64,000 nt of DNA. It comes from Cryobacterium sp. PH31-L1. GTDB taxonomy: Bacteria; Actinomycetota; Actinomycetes; Actinomycetales; Microbacteriaceae. Below are positions 33,267-41,334 of this stretch, piece by piece. The notes under the pieces are model-generated. The model saw only the letters and a list, made by a program, of their open reading frames with translations. It did not search any database and was not told the origin of the DNA. The stretch is taken from NCBI RefSeq assembly GCF_030063145.1, contig NZ_JASISM010000001.1, forward strand, positions 62,001-126,000, given 5' to 3'. The translations under genes and the position numbers were made by a program. Positions within the stretch are counted from its first letter, which is position 1. Every line of letters begins with the position of its first letter.

Positions 33267-33941
33267 TTAGGCGGTCGGCTCGGCCGCGACTGAGGCGTAC
33301 TGGGTACGCAGAAAAGTCACCACGTCGCCGAGTTCGGCCTGTGAGATCGAGTGCGGAAGTCCCTCATAGATGCGCTCGATGAGGGTGCTGTGTGCGGGCA
33401 GCCAAGCCTGAGTGCGTTCGATCGCGCTGGGCGGGATCACACCGTCGGCGGTACCGCGCCCCCAGAACACCGGTAGCGGCGCCTCGGCGAGTACGGCGTC
33501 ACCGGTTTGCGGGCCGCGCGCGATGAATCCAGAGAGGTTCACCGCGAAACTGAACCGGTCGGGCGCGGCGCGCAGAAGTTCGAGCGCCATCGCACCGCCC
33601 TGGGAGAATCCGAGCAGGCCGACCGAGGTGGGCTGTTGCGGCAGATCATCGAGCCAGGCGAGTACGGCGGAGACGGCAGTGTCGACAGTCGCCGGGTCGG
33701 GGCTACCCGGCTCGCTGATCGGAAACCAGGCCCAGCCGTCGATGATCGGTGCCGGCGCCTCGAGGGGGGCACGCAGGGCCGCAATCACCGGTTCGAGCGG
33801 CAGGTGCGGGGCCAGCGAGAACAGGTCGCCCTCGTGCGAGCCGTAGCCGTGCATGATGATCAACAACGGTCGGTCAGCCTGGTCGGCGCCGGTCGCCGAC
33901 CAGAGTACGGCCGAGTTGTCGATGGGGGTGCTGGTGGTCAT
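33267..33941 (-). CDS. phospholipase/carboxylesterase-type alpha/beta hydrolase
   Basis: This is a 224-residue alpha/beta hydrolase. The oxyanion region is LIIMHGYGSHEGD; the nucleophile Ser is in LLGFSQGGAMAL near residue 113. The Asp is in RGTADGVIPPS and the catalytic His in GLPHSISQAEL near the end. This is the layout of the phospholipase/carboxylesterase (YpfH/EstB) family, small cytosolic esterases. No signal peptide. GGAAGGA supports the ATG at 33941; the frame extends about 39 codons upstream without a ribosome site. The substrate is unknown. Confidence 0.88.
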   Translation of the reverse strand: MTTSTPIDNSAVLWSATGADQADRPLLIIMHGYGSHEGDLFSLAPHLPLEPVIAALRAPLEAPAPIIDGWAWFPISEPGSPDPATVDTAVSAVLAWLDDLPQQPTSVGLLGFSQGGAMALELLRAAPDRFSFAVNLSGFIARGPQTGDAVLAEAPLPVFWGRGTADGVIPPSAIERTQAWLPAHSTLIERIYEGLPHSISQAELGDVVTFLRTQYASVAAEPTA

Positions 33942-34059
33942 GGGGTCCTTCCGGGTTCGCGGCGCCGTGTCCTTCCATACTTCCATTGCCGCGCCCGTTC
34001 TCCACATCCCGTAACGGCTCGAGTGCGCAGCCGGGGCCAGCGTAGGACAGAATGGCACT

Positions 34060-34644
34060 ATGAGCGTGCGAACCCCTGACCCAGACCCGGACTGGACGCC
34101 GAAGCCCCCTGAGGGAGTCCCGAATACGAATCCGGGCTGGCTGAAGGACGTCGAGCTCGCAGAGATTCGCCGTCGGCTCCCAATTCTCTACATCGAGGCC
34201 GTGCCCGTGCGGGTCGATGGCCTCGGTCAGGTCGTCGAGGTCGGCGTTTTGTTGCGCGCTCGTCCTACCGGCGAGATGACGCGCACTCTGGTCTCCGGCC
34301 GTGTGCTCTACGGCGAGACCCTGCGCGACGCGCTGTTCCGCCACCTCGAAAAAGACCTCGGTCCGATGGCTTTTCCGCAGCTGCCGGCCAGCCCGGTACC
34401 GTTCACGGTCGCCGAATACTTTCCGATGCCGGGCATCACCGCCTACACGGATGACCGCCAGCACGCCGTCTCGCTGGCCTACGTCGTTCCCGTCACCGGC
34501 ACCTGCGACCCCCGCCAGGACGCTCTGGAAATCACCTGGATGACGCCGGCCGAGGCGGCCTCGCCAGGGGTCTCCGCCGAGATGGAAGGCGGTCGCGGCA
34601 CCCTGCTGCGCGCGGCCCTGGCCTCCGTGGGTCAGCTGTACTGA
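34060..34644 (+). CDS. DUF4916 / Nudix-fold protein with degenerate Nudix box
   Basis: This is a 194-residue protein. It opens with a Pro-rich stretch, then NPGWLKDVELAEIRRRLPIL, typical of DUF4916. The Nudix-like helix is GRVLYGETLRDALFRHLEKD. It keeps the Gly, first Glu and Arg, but replaces the metal-binding REUxEE positions with RHLEKD. The enzyme is therefore likely altered in, or without, pyrophosphohydrolase activity. The final part (ALEITWMTPAEAAS) fits the Nudix fold. There is no clear Shine-Dalgarno; CAGAAT lies 6 bp before the ATG. It is convergent with the nucleoside hydrolase gene. Confidence 0.75.
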   Translation: MSVRTPDPDPDWTPKPPEGVPNTNPGWLKDVELAEIRRRLPILYIEAVPVRVDGLGQVVEVGVLLRARPTGEMTRTLVSGRVLYGETLRDALFRHLEKDLGPMAFPQLPASPVPFTVAEYFPMPGITAYTDDRQHAVSLAYVVPVTGTCDPRQDALEITWMTPAEAASPGVSAEMEGGRGTLLRAALASVGQLY

Positions 34645-34651
34645 CCCGCTC

Positions 34652-34677
34652 AGCGGATGCCGCGCGCGGCATCCGCT
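34652..34677. terminator. 26-bp perfect palindrome between convergent genes
   Basis: The left half AGCGGATGCCGCG is mirrored exactly by the right half. The sequence contains the repeated GCGGATGCC nonamer in both orientations (34653-34661, 34669-34677). It lies between two convergent stops and should terminate both. Confidence 0.9.
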
Positions 34678-34680
34678 TGA

Positions 34681-35670
34681 TTACTGCTGCAGCGCCGAAC
34701 CGAGACCGAGCGTGTTGAGGAACAGGCGGACGTAACGATCGACGTCGACGTCGAGGGCCACCTCGGCGGCCTCCCATTCGGTCGCCAGCCCGTGCACGAT
34801 GTCTTCTCCCGGGTGGATGCGCTTGTCGACCAGCGTCTGTCCGCGCCCGTAGCCGGCGAGTTGCACCCGCAGGGGCAACATCTCGATGGTGAGGGCGCCG
34901 GGATCGACGAGGGCGCAGAGTGCTCCGGCGTCACCGATGAGGCCCATATATTCGGCGTTGCGGCCCGACCCGAGCGCGATCCGGTTGCCGAGCAGTCGAC
35001 CGACGACCTGGGAGACGTTGGAGTCACTCTGCACGAGGGCGGCGGCGACACGCTCCGGGATCGACACCTGATTGAATACGTCGAGGCCGTACATGAACGT
35101 GGGCACGCCGGAGTCGAGCACGATAGCCGCGGCTTCCGGGTCGTGCCAGACGTTGAATTCGGCGACGGCGGTGGCATTGCCGACCGTGGTGGACCCGCCC
35201 ATGAACACGATGCGCTCGATGTTGTTCACGACGTCGGGGTACTGCCTCAACAGCAGTGCGAGGTTGGTCTGCGGCGCCAGTCCAACCAGGGTCACGGGGT
35301 GCGGGCTGGCCAGGATGAGCTTGTGCATGAGTTCGATCGAACTGATGGTCTCGGCCTGGCGGTCGGTCGGCGGAAGCCGCAGCGTGCCGAGCCCGCTTTC
35401 GCCGTGCACGTGCGCGGCCGATCGGGCCGGTTCGAGCAGGGGGCGGCGGGCTCCGGCCGCGACCGGAATGTACGGGGCATCCGCGACGTCGAGAATACGC
35501 AGGGTGTTCTCGACGACGCGCTCGAGGGAAGCGTTGCCGGCCACGCAGCTGATACCGATCACGTTGATGCCCGGGTGCGCGAGCGCAAACAGAATCGCCA
35601 GGGCATCATCGACCCCGGTATCAACATCGAGGATGACGGGGATCGCCTCGGGGGCTGCGGAAATAGTCAT
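34681..35670 (-). CDS. inosine/uridine-preferring nucleoside hydrolase
   Basis: This 329-residue enzyme hydrolyses the N-glycosidic bond of nucleosides. The calcium-binding motif DVDTGVDDALAI is at residues 15-26. Conserved later segments include VTLVGLAPQTNLALLLRQYP, a VFMGGSTTVGN segment and AEFNVWHDPEAA. The length fits the IunH/RihA family. The minus strand reads TAGGGT, six bases, then ATG, indicating a leaderless mRNA. It probably functions in purine/pyrimidine salvage. It stands alone, with terminator structures on both sides. Confidence 0.93.
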   Translation of the reverse strand: MTISAAPEAIPVILDVDTGVDDALAILFALAHPGINVIGISCVAGNASLERVVENTLRILDVADAPYIPVAAGARRPLLEPARSAAHVHGESGLGTLRLPPTDRQAETISSIELMHKLILASPHPVTLVGLAPQTNLALLLRQYPDVVNNIERIVFMGGSTTVGNATAVAEFNVWHDPEAAAIVLDSGVPTFMYGLDVFNQVSIPERVAAALVQSDSNVSQVVGRLLGNRIALGSGRNAEYMGLIGDAGALCALVDPGALTIEMLPLRVQLAGYGRGQTLVDKRIHPGEDIVHGLATEWEAAEVALDVDVDRYVRLFLNTLGLGSALQQ

Positions 35671-35699
35671 CCGATCACCCTATTGCTTTGAATATGCCC

Positions 35700-35719
35700 A
35701 AAGCCCCATTGGGGGCTTT
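35700..35719. terminator. hairpin between GNAT and nucleoside hydrolase genes
   Basis: AAAGCCCC-ATTG-GGGGCTTT is perfect, with extra A/T on both sides. It follows the stop of the minus-strand GNAT gene and precedes the nucleoside hydrolase promoter. Confidence 0.8.
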
Positions 35720-35769
35720 TGGACTGTATTCAAGCGCTGTACGGCAAACTTTGCACTTGTGAGCGAGGC

Positions 35770-36261
35770 CTATCGAACCAGGCGCACTTCGTGCAGCTTT
35801 TCGCCGAGCACCTCTTCGTTGCGCTCGAGGCCGTCCGCGACGTAGCCGTTTCGGGCGTAGAAGGCGTGCGCCCGAGGGTTGTCGGCAGCTACCCACAATG
35901 AAGACGGACCGGGGTCCACGACGGAATCGAAGAGCTGCTGGCCTACGCCTGACCCGTGATTCGCCTCGAGCAGGTAGAGGAAGAACAACTCGTTTGGGGT
36001 GGGATGGTCCCCGTCGCGCGTCGGTCCGCTGCCGGCGAAGCCCACGATTTCGCCATCGACTAGCACCACATTCTGGCGATACTGCGCGCCCTGGTTCGTG
36101 AAGCGGCCCCAGAGGGCCGCGAGGCGCTGGGGCCGCAGCTGTGACAGGGCGGCCTGGCTGAGCAGGTGATCGTACGTTTCATGCCAGCAGGCGGCGTGTA
36201 CGCGGCCCAGGCTTTCGGCATCCGCTTCGCTGACGGGTCGAACGACAACTGTGGTGTTCAT
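35770..36261 (-). CDS. GNAT-family N-acetyltransferase
   Basis: This is a 163-residue GNAT-fold protein. The N-terminus TVVVRPVSEADAESLGRVHA is typical. The core is LVDGEIVGFAGSG, then ELFFLYLLEANHGSGVGQQL, containing the acetyl-CoA pyrophosphate loop, and AHAFYARNGYVADG. It resembles RimI/YjdJ-type acetyltransferases, but the substrate cannot be assigned. The minus strand has TAGTGT six bases before the ATG and no ribosome site, so the transcript is probably leaderless. A hairpin lies downstream (35700-35719). Confidence 0.88.
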   Translation of the reverse strand: MNTTVVVRPVSEADAESLGRVHAACWHETYDHLLSQAALSQLRPQRLAALWGRFTNQGAQYRQNVVLVDGEIVGFAGSGPTRDGDHPTPNELFFLYLLEANHGSGVGQQLFDSVVDPGPSSLWVAADNPRAHAFYARNGYVADGLERNEEVLGEKLHEVRLVR

Positions 36262-36366
36262 GATTCGACACTAACCGTGTTTGCGGGTGCCCCGTGACGC
36301 GCGGCAGGCAAAACGGGCCGACCCAAAAGGACCGACCCGTTCCAGCAAGCGGATGCTGCGGGCTGG

Positions 36367-37977
36367 TTAGCCCTGCGAGCGGCGGGGAGCCGAACGGCCA
36401 GCTCCACCCGAGCCGGGTCCGCGAACGAGTCCGCCGACCTGGAGGCTGCCGACGCGGGCTCCGCCGGAGCGGCCAGCGGCCGAACCGGAGCGGGGCGCGC
36501 TGGTGGCAGTGCCGGCCGGACGACCGGTGCGCTCACGACGAGCTCCACCGGCGGGAGCCGAGTCGCGGCTGCGGCCGCCATCGTTGCGGTCAGTGCGAGC
36601 GCCGTCGCGGCCTCCGCCGGAGCGGCTGGCGCCGGCATCGCGACCGCCCTCTGAACGACCACCCTGCGAGCGACCGCCTTCTGAACGGCCACCCTGTGAA
36701 CGGCCACCCTGCGAGCGACCGCCCTGTGAACGGCCACCCTGCGACTGGCGCTGCTGCTGCGGTGCTTCCACGCGGGGCGCGGGCTTGACGTAGGCGGCGA
36801 CATCGCCGACGAGGGCGTCGACGGCGGGGGACGCTGCATCGACGCGCTGCGGGGTCACCTTGATGGCGGCCTTGCGCAGCAGGGCATCGGTGTCGCGCTT
36901 CTGCTCCGGCAGCACGACGGTGACGACGTCACCGGCGCTGCCGGCCCGGGCGGTACGGCCCGAACGGTGCAGGTACGCCTTGTGCTCGGCCGGCGGGTCG
37001 ACGTGGATGACGAGTTCGATGTCGTCGACGTGCACGCCGCGAGCGGCGACATCCGTTGCGACGAGAACCTTGACCGTGCCGGCGCTGAACGCGGCGAGGT
37101 TGCGGTCACGAGCAACCTGCGAGAGGTTTCCATGCAGATCGACCGAGGGGATCCCAGCATCGGTGAGGCTCTTGGCGAGCTTCTTGGCCTGGTGCTTGGT
37201 GCGCATGAAGAGGATGCGACGGCCGGAGCCGCTCGCGAGCTTCTGCACGAGCTCCTTTTTCGCGTCAACGCCGGAGACCTCGAAGACGTGGTGGGTCATG
37301 GCCGAGACGTGGCTGTTGGCCTCGTCGACCGAGTGCATCACCGGGTCGTGCAGGAAACGCTTCACGATCTTGTCCACGCCGTTGTCGAGCGTGGCGGAGA
37401 ACAGCATGCGCTGGCCGTTGCCGGGCGTCTTGTCGAGAATGCGGGTGACGACCGGCAGAAAGCCGAGGTCAGCCATGTGGTCGGCCTCATCGAGCACGGT
37501 AATCTCGACGGAATCGAGGTTCACGAAACCCTGCTTCATGAGGTCCTCGAGGCGGCCAGGGCAGGCGACGACGATGTCGACGCCGGCCTTGAGCGCGGTG
37601 ACCTGACGGCCCTGCGAGACGCCACCGAAGATGGTGGTCGTGTTGAGGCCGTAGGCCTCGGCGAGCGGGGTGATGGCGTTAGTGATCTGGGTGGCGAGCT
37701 CGCGGGTCGGGGCGAGAATCAGGCCGAGCGGGCGACCGGGGCGACGCTTGCCGCCGGCCAGGTTGCCACCGAGGCGAGAGACCATCGGGATGGAGAAGGC
37801 CAGGGTCTTGCCCGAGCCGGTCTTGCCGCGGCCGAGGACGTCGCGGCCGTTCAAGGTGTCAGGAAGGGTGTCAACCTGAATGGGGAAAGCGGTGTCGATT
37901 CCCTGGGAAGAGAGAATCTTGACCAGGGGAGCCGGCACGCCGAGCGCACTGAAAGTTGTAGATAAAGCTGTAGACAA
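36367..37977 (-). CDS. DEAD-box RNA helicase with Gly/Arg/Ser/Gln-rich tail
   Basis: This is a 536-residue ATP-dependent RNA helicase. Motif I (GKTGSGKT) lies near residue 51, motif Ia PTRELA near 90, motif II VLDEADHMADLG near 163, motif III SAT near 194, and motif VI HRSGRTARAG near 341. From about residue 390 the tail is low complexity, with (S)(Q/E)GGR repeats. Such RGG-like tails bind RNA and can drive condensate formation. The start is TTG at 37977 with AAAGG about 8 nt upstream; no ATG is available there. Cold adaptation or ribosome assembly is the usual role of the family. Confidence 0.93.
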   Translation of the reverse strand: MSTALSTTFSALGVPAPLVKILSSQGIDTAFPIQVDTLPDTLNGRDVLGRGKTGSGKTLAFSIPMVSRLGGNLAGGKRRPGRPLGLILAPTRELATQITNAITPLAEAYGLNTTTIFGGVSQGRQVTALKAGVDIVVACPGRLEDLMKQGFVNLDSVEITVLDEADHMADLGFLPVVTRILDKTPGNGQRMLFSATLDNGVDKIVKRFLHDPVMHSVDEANSHVSAMTHHVFEVSGVDAKKELVQKLASGSGRRILFMRTKHQAKKLAKSLTDAGIPSVDLHGNLSQVARDRNLAAFSAGTVKVLVATDVAARGVHVDDIELVIHVDPPAEHKAYLHRSGRTARAGSAGDVVTVVLPEQKRDTDALLRKAAIKVTPQRVDAASPAVDALVGDVAAYVKPAPRVEAPQQQRQSQGGRSQGGRSQGGRSQGGRSEGGRSQGGRSEGGRDAGASRSGGGRDGARTDRNDGGRSRDSAPAGGARRERTGRPAGTATSAPRSGSAAGRSGGARVGSLQVGGLVRGPGSGGAGRSAPRRSQG

Positions 37978-38053
37978 AGTGGTGCCTTTCGGGGCATCAG
38001 TCTCCTCGCCCGTTTGTTTACCGCGCAGCGATAACCGAACCAGGAGGATTCAC

Positions 38054-38140
38054 ATGGCGAAGGTGCCGAAGGGCACATCCGTTCGCCGTAAGAATGTTTC
38101 ATTCGAAAAATCAGGTCAGCCCTGGTGGGCCGCCGGATAG
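38054..38140 (+). CDS. 28-residue protein with perfect Shine-Dalgarno
   Basis: The reading frame starts at ATG 38054 and stops at TAG 38138-38140. AGGAGG (38043-38048) is placed 5 nt upstream, among the best ribosome sites in the window. The peptide begins MAKVPKGTSVRRKNVSFEKS and ends GQPWWAAG: very basic first half, aromatic end. It is divergent from the DEAD-box helicase with 76 bp between starts. I do not recognise a family. It may be a small ribosome- or RNA-associated protein, or a leader peptide, but no downstream gene follows on this strand. Confidence 0.65.
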   Translation: MAKVPKGTSVRRKNVSFEKSGQPWWAAG

Positions 38141-38247
38141 AGAAGAGGGCGTTCTACGACGCAGCAAGCGCAACTACGCACTCGCAAGTACTCCTACTCT
38201 AGCGGATGCTGTCAAATCGCACCGCTCAAAGCCTGCGCTGTGCATGT

Positions 38248-38320
38248 TATGCCGGTGAAAATGGCGACACGCCGTCAGATCCGTTGTTCGGCACGGCGTG
38301 TCGCGAAAATCCCCGGCATA
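38248..38320. terminator. nested inverted repeat in the gap before the DUF1684 gene end
   Basis: The outer arms TATGCCGG/CCGGCATA (38248-38255, 38313-38320) enclose perfect 12-bp inner arms (38264-38275, 38293-38304). Both flanks between them begin with GAAAAT-like sequence. It lies in the 223-bp gap between the 28-codon gene and the convergent DUF1684 gene and may end both transcripts. Nothing else was seen in that gap. Confidence 0.7.
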
Positions 38321-38363
38321 GCGTTCAGCGCATGCGTGTGGCCGGGCGCGCTCCGGCTCGCGA

Positions 38364-39002
38364 CTACGAGTGGTCGCCGTGGTACAGCTCGCCGACGGGC
38401 ACTGCGACGTCGATGATGTTGCCGCTCTGCGGCAGCGGGCAAGCCCACATCGGGTCGTAGGCGCAGGACGGGTTGTAGGCGAAATTGAAATCGAGAATGA
38501 GGCTGTCGTCGCTGACGCCGGGTCCGAGGTCGGCGCCCTTGATCGTGTCGAGCAGGTAGCGTCCGCCGCCGTAGGTTCCGTCGTTCTTGCCGGCGAGGGC
38601 ATCCTTCAGCGGCAGGAACAGTCCGCCGCCGTAACTGGCCAACCGCCACACGTCGAGCGAACCGAGGTAGGGCAGTCGCACGGTGCCGACCAGGTCGAAC
38701 GGTACGGTGCCGTCGGTTCCGGTCTCCACCTGCATGCGATACGACCGCTCAGCCCGGTGCACCTCGACTTCGAACCGCCAGTCGGGGTCGTAGGCGGCGA
38801 TCGGCAGGCCGGTGAAGGCCGACCGGTCGTCTGGCAGCAACGGCGACGACGGATGCCCGGCGAACAGTTCGTCGCGCCCGGAACGCCACAGCTCGTGCCC
38901 GCTCTGCGGCCTGTTCGCGCTCAGCTGCCGCACTCCCGCGTACAGTCCGGTCACGCGACGACGCCAGTCGGCGATCTGCAAGGCTCCGAGGGAAGAACTC
39001 AT
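38364..39002 (-). CDS. DUF1684-family protein
   Basis: This is a 212-residue protein. The family core is present: ADWRRRVTGLYAGVR, then LWRSGRDELFAGHPSSPL. Near the C-terminus are LILDFNFAYNPSCAYD and MWACPLPQSGNIIDVAVPVG, the characteristic conserved DUF1684 end. No enzymatic role is established for the family. TAGCGT lies six bases before the ATG on the minus strand, with no ribosome site. This suggests an internal leaderless promoter even though the SRPBCC gene ends only 5 bp upstream. The two genes may also be read through together. Confidence 0.88.
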   Translation of the reverse strand: MSSSLGALQIADWRRRVTGLYAGVRQLSANRPQSGHELWRSGRDELFAGHPSSPLLPDDRSAFTGLPIAAYDPDWRFEVEVHRAERSYRMQVETGTDGTVPFDLVGTVRLPYLGSLDVWRLASYGGGLFLPLKDALAGKNDGTYGGGRYLLDTIKGADLGPGVSDDSLILDFNFAYNPSCAYDPMWACPLPQSGNIIDVAVPVGELYHGDHS

Positions 39003-39006
39003 GGGG

Positions 39007-39534
39007 CTACGCTACCGCCGACGGCGGCACGAAGTCAGGATCGTCGATGCCGACGTCGTGCTGCCAAGTAGGGGCAAGGCGTTTCAGCCGCAGCATGCGC
39101 CACTGCCAGAATGCCCAGAATGTCGGCCAGAGCGCGATCGTGGCCGGACGGCCGCGAAAAATGAGCTGGTCGCGATAAAGCGTCTTGCCCGTTCCGGCCG
39201 GGTCGGGCGCGATCGCCATCCGGTGATCCCAGAGCGTGACCGCACTGAGCGCCCCGGATACCCCGCGACCGGTGTCGCGCAAAATGCGCACCCCGTCGGG
39301 CCGGTGGGTGGAGTCAGCGAGCCGGATGACCTGCGTTCCCATCGGCACGAGGCCGAGCATGGAGAACTCGGCGGGGTGTTCGCCGGGTTCCCATCGGGTG
39401 GGAAAGCCGTCAGCTTCGAGGGATTCGACCGCCATGAACGGGCTGCTCACCTCCCGAAACACGGCGGGGCTGTGAATGGCGTGCCAGGCGGCATCCGGTG
39501 TGCAGTCGAGGATCTCTTTCAGCAATACGCGCAT
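39007..39534 (-). CDS. SRPBCC (START-like) ligand-binding domain protein
   Basis: This 175-residue protein fits the polyketide-cyclase / SRPBCC fold. An N-terminal strand (MRVLLKEILDCTPDAAWHAI) is followed by AVFREVSSPFMAVE. Strands with TLYRDQLIFRGRPA and a long C-terminal helix (FWAFWQWRMLRLKRL) line the cavity. The ligand is unknown. TGGAGAC precedes the ATG at 39534. It lies directly upstream of the DUF1684 gene and divergent from the EVE-domain gene. Confidence 0.8.
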   Translation of the reverse strand: MRVLLKEILDCTPDAAWHAIHSPAVFREVSSPFMAVESLEADGFPTRWEPGEHPAEFSMLGLVPMGTQVIRLADSTHRPDGVRILRDTGRGVSGALSAVTLWDHRMAIAPDPAGTGKTLYRDQLIFRGRPATIALWPTFWAFWQWRMLRLKRLAPTWQHDVGIDDPDFVPPSAVA

Positions 39535-39578
39535 GTCTCCAGTTTGGTCTGACGGCGGCATGCAGTACAACTAGACAG

Positions 39579-40019
39579 GTGGCAATTCGGTTCTGGCTCG
39601 GCGTTGTGCACCGCGAGCACGTGCTGCGCGGTGTCGATTTGGGAATTGCCCGCGCCAACCGCGGTGCCGGCGACATGATCGCGCAGATGGGCGAGGCCGA
39701 CGGCATCGTCTACTACTCCCCGAAAACCGCGATCGAGGGCGACCCGCTCAAGGAATTCACCGCGATCGGTCGCATAGCGGATGCCTACGCCTACCAGGTC
39801 GGCGACCCCGGTAATGAGCTTCGACCCTGGCGACGCCGGGCCGATTACGACCTGGATGCCTGGCCCACCAGCATCCGTCCGCTGTTGCCCGTGCTGCAGC
39901 TGACCCGCGACAACCCCAACTGGGGCTTTCAGCTGCGGCGTGGTGTGCTGGAGATCTCCCGGCACGACTTCGAGATGATTCGGCAGCAGATGCGCCGGCC
40001 GTCTGCCGACGACCGGTAG
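39579..40019 (+). CDS. EVE-domain protein (PUA-like fold)
   Basis: This is a 146-residue single-domain protein with the EVE pattern: FWLGVVHREHVLRGVDLGIA, then DGIVYYSPKTAIEGDPLKEF and TAIGRIADAYAYQVG. EVE domains form an aromatic cage for modified bases in DNA or RNA. Free-standing versions are often tied to RNA modification or restriction of modified DNA. The start is GTG at 39579 without a ribosome site. TACAAC lies 7 bases upstream, so the transcript may be leaderless. No restriction gene is nearby. Confidence 0.88.
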   Translation: MAIRFWLGVVHREHVLRGVDLGIARANRGAGDMIAQMGEADGIVYYSPKTAIEGDPLKEFTAIGRIADAYAYQVGDPGNELRPWRRRADYDLDAWPTSIRPLLPVLQLTRDNPNWGFQLRRGVLEISRHDFEMIRQQMRRPSADDR

Positions 40020-40056
40020 GGCGTTTGGTCAGTAATCATTTATTAGACTCAAGCCC

Positions 40057-41316
40057 ATGAATGGCGATCTCTGGTGGGTACCCTCGGTCATCGTTATCGG
40101 CCTCGTTGTGGCCGGGGTCTGGGCGCTGGTGGGGGCCTCGCGGCGGCGCACCCGGGCGCGGCTCGGCCAGCTGAGTGCAGCGGCCACCGAGCTGGAACGC
40201 CGTGCGTCGTCGAGCCTCGTACGCGCCGACGACCTCGTGCAGGATGCCACCGACGAACTCAGTTTCGCGATCGCACAGTTCGGCGAATCGGCGACGCGCC
40301 AGTTTGCGACCGCGCTCGCGACCTCGAGGCGACAGCTCAGCGATGCCTTCGCGCTGCAGCAAAAACTCGATGACGCGGTGCCGGACAGCGCTCTCGAGCG
40401 CACTCGCTGGAACCAGCAGATCGTGCAGCTCGCCGACGAAGCGACCGGTCGGCTGACCAACCAGGCCCGCGATTTCACGGCCAAGCGCGGCGTCGAGCGC
40501 AACGCCCCGCAGCAGATTGACGAACTGCGCCGCCGGCTCGATCGGGTGTCCGACCGCGTTGCGGGCGGCACGAGCACCCTCACGCGGCTCGGACTTTCGT
40601 ACTCTGCGGCGGCCCTCGCGCCGATCAGCGGCAACGTCGACCGGGCCAGCACAGCCCTGGACGCTGCGCGGGCGAGCGCCGACGCGGCGGCGGCGCGCCT
40701 GGCTGCTTCTGAGCCGGTCGGCGAACAGTTGCGGGCCACCGAGCACGCCCTGTTCCAGGCCACCCAGCTACTCGACGCCATCGAAACCGGCGAAGACCAG
40801 CTCCACCGCGGTTTTGCCAACCTGCAGAAGGCATTGGACGCTGCCGCCGGCGAACTCGCTGAAGCCCGCGCCCTGCGCGATGCCCACGAGGAGTCCGACA
40901 CCAGCGCGTCGCTCAATCAGGTCATCTCCGCTGCCGCAGCCGTGCAGGCGTCACTGCGCGAACCGGGGCGGCTGGCCGATCCCGCCGGTGATCTCGTTCT
41001 GCTGGAGGCGGCGATGAACGGACTGGACAGCATCCGCTCGGAGGCACGCAACCGCCAGCTGCGCCTCGACAACGCCCGCACCGGCCTCGCCGGGGCGCTG
41101 CTCACCGCGCGCAGCCAGATCACGGTGACTCGCGACTTCGTGGCCGCGCATCGCGGCCGGGTGCAGGCTGCAGCCCGCACCCGCCTGGCCGAGGCCGAAC
41201 GGCAGCTGGCGCTCGCTGCAGCCGAGGCCGACCCGGTGACGGCGCTCGACACCGCGCGCCGTGCAATGACCCTCGCAACGGATGCCGACGCCCTGGCCCG
41301 CTACGACACGCACTGA
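40057..41316 (+). CDS. membrane-anchored long coiled-coil protein
   Basis: This is a 419-residue protein. One membrane helix (about residues 6-25, WWVPSVIVIGLVVAGVWALV) is followed by nearly continuous Ala/Arg/Glu/Leu-rich helix with heptad character to the C-terminus. Repeated segments such as LDAARASADAAAARLAASE and LLTARSQITVTRDFVAAHRG resemble the helical C-terminal part of actinobacterial TPM-domain proteins, but no TPM domain is present. It has TAGACT 7 bases before the ATG and appears leaderless. A structural or scaffolding envelope role is likely; function unknown. Confidence 0.75.
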   Translation: MNGDLWWVPSVIVIGLVVAGVWALVGASRRRTRARLGQLSAAATELERRASSSLVRADDLVQDATDELSFAIAQFGESATRQFATALATSRRQLSDAFALQQKLDDAVPDSALERTRWNQQIVQLADEATGRLTNQARDFTAKRGVERNAPQQIDELRRRLDRVSDRVAGGTSTLTRLGLSYSAAALAPISGNVDRASTALDAARASADAAAARLAASEPVGEQLRATEHALFQATQLLDAIETGEDQLHRGFANLQKALDAAAGELAEARALRDAHEESDTSASLNQVISAAAAVQASLREPGRLADPAGDLVLLEAAMNGLDSIRSEARNRQLRLDNARTGLAGALLTARSQITVTRDFVAAHRGRVQAAARTRLAEAERQLALAAAEADPVTALDTARRAMTLATDADALARYDTH

Positions 41317-41334
41317 CCCGGGCCGGGTGACGGT

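Noticed and set aside
36312..36341. Possible terminator AACGGG/CCCGTT after the helicase gene
   Set aside because: Only six bases pair and the interior has mismatches, so it is not listed as a feature.
36640..36760. Short regular repeats resembling a CRISPR array
   Set aside because: They are in-frame codon repeats for the Gly/Arg/Ser/Gln tail of the helicase, with no spacers.
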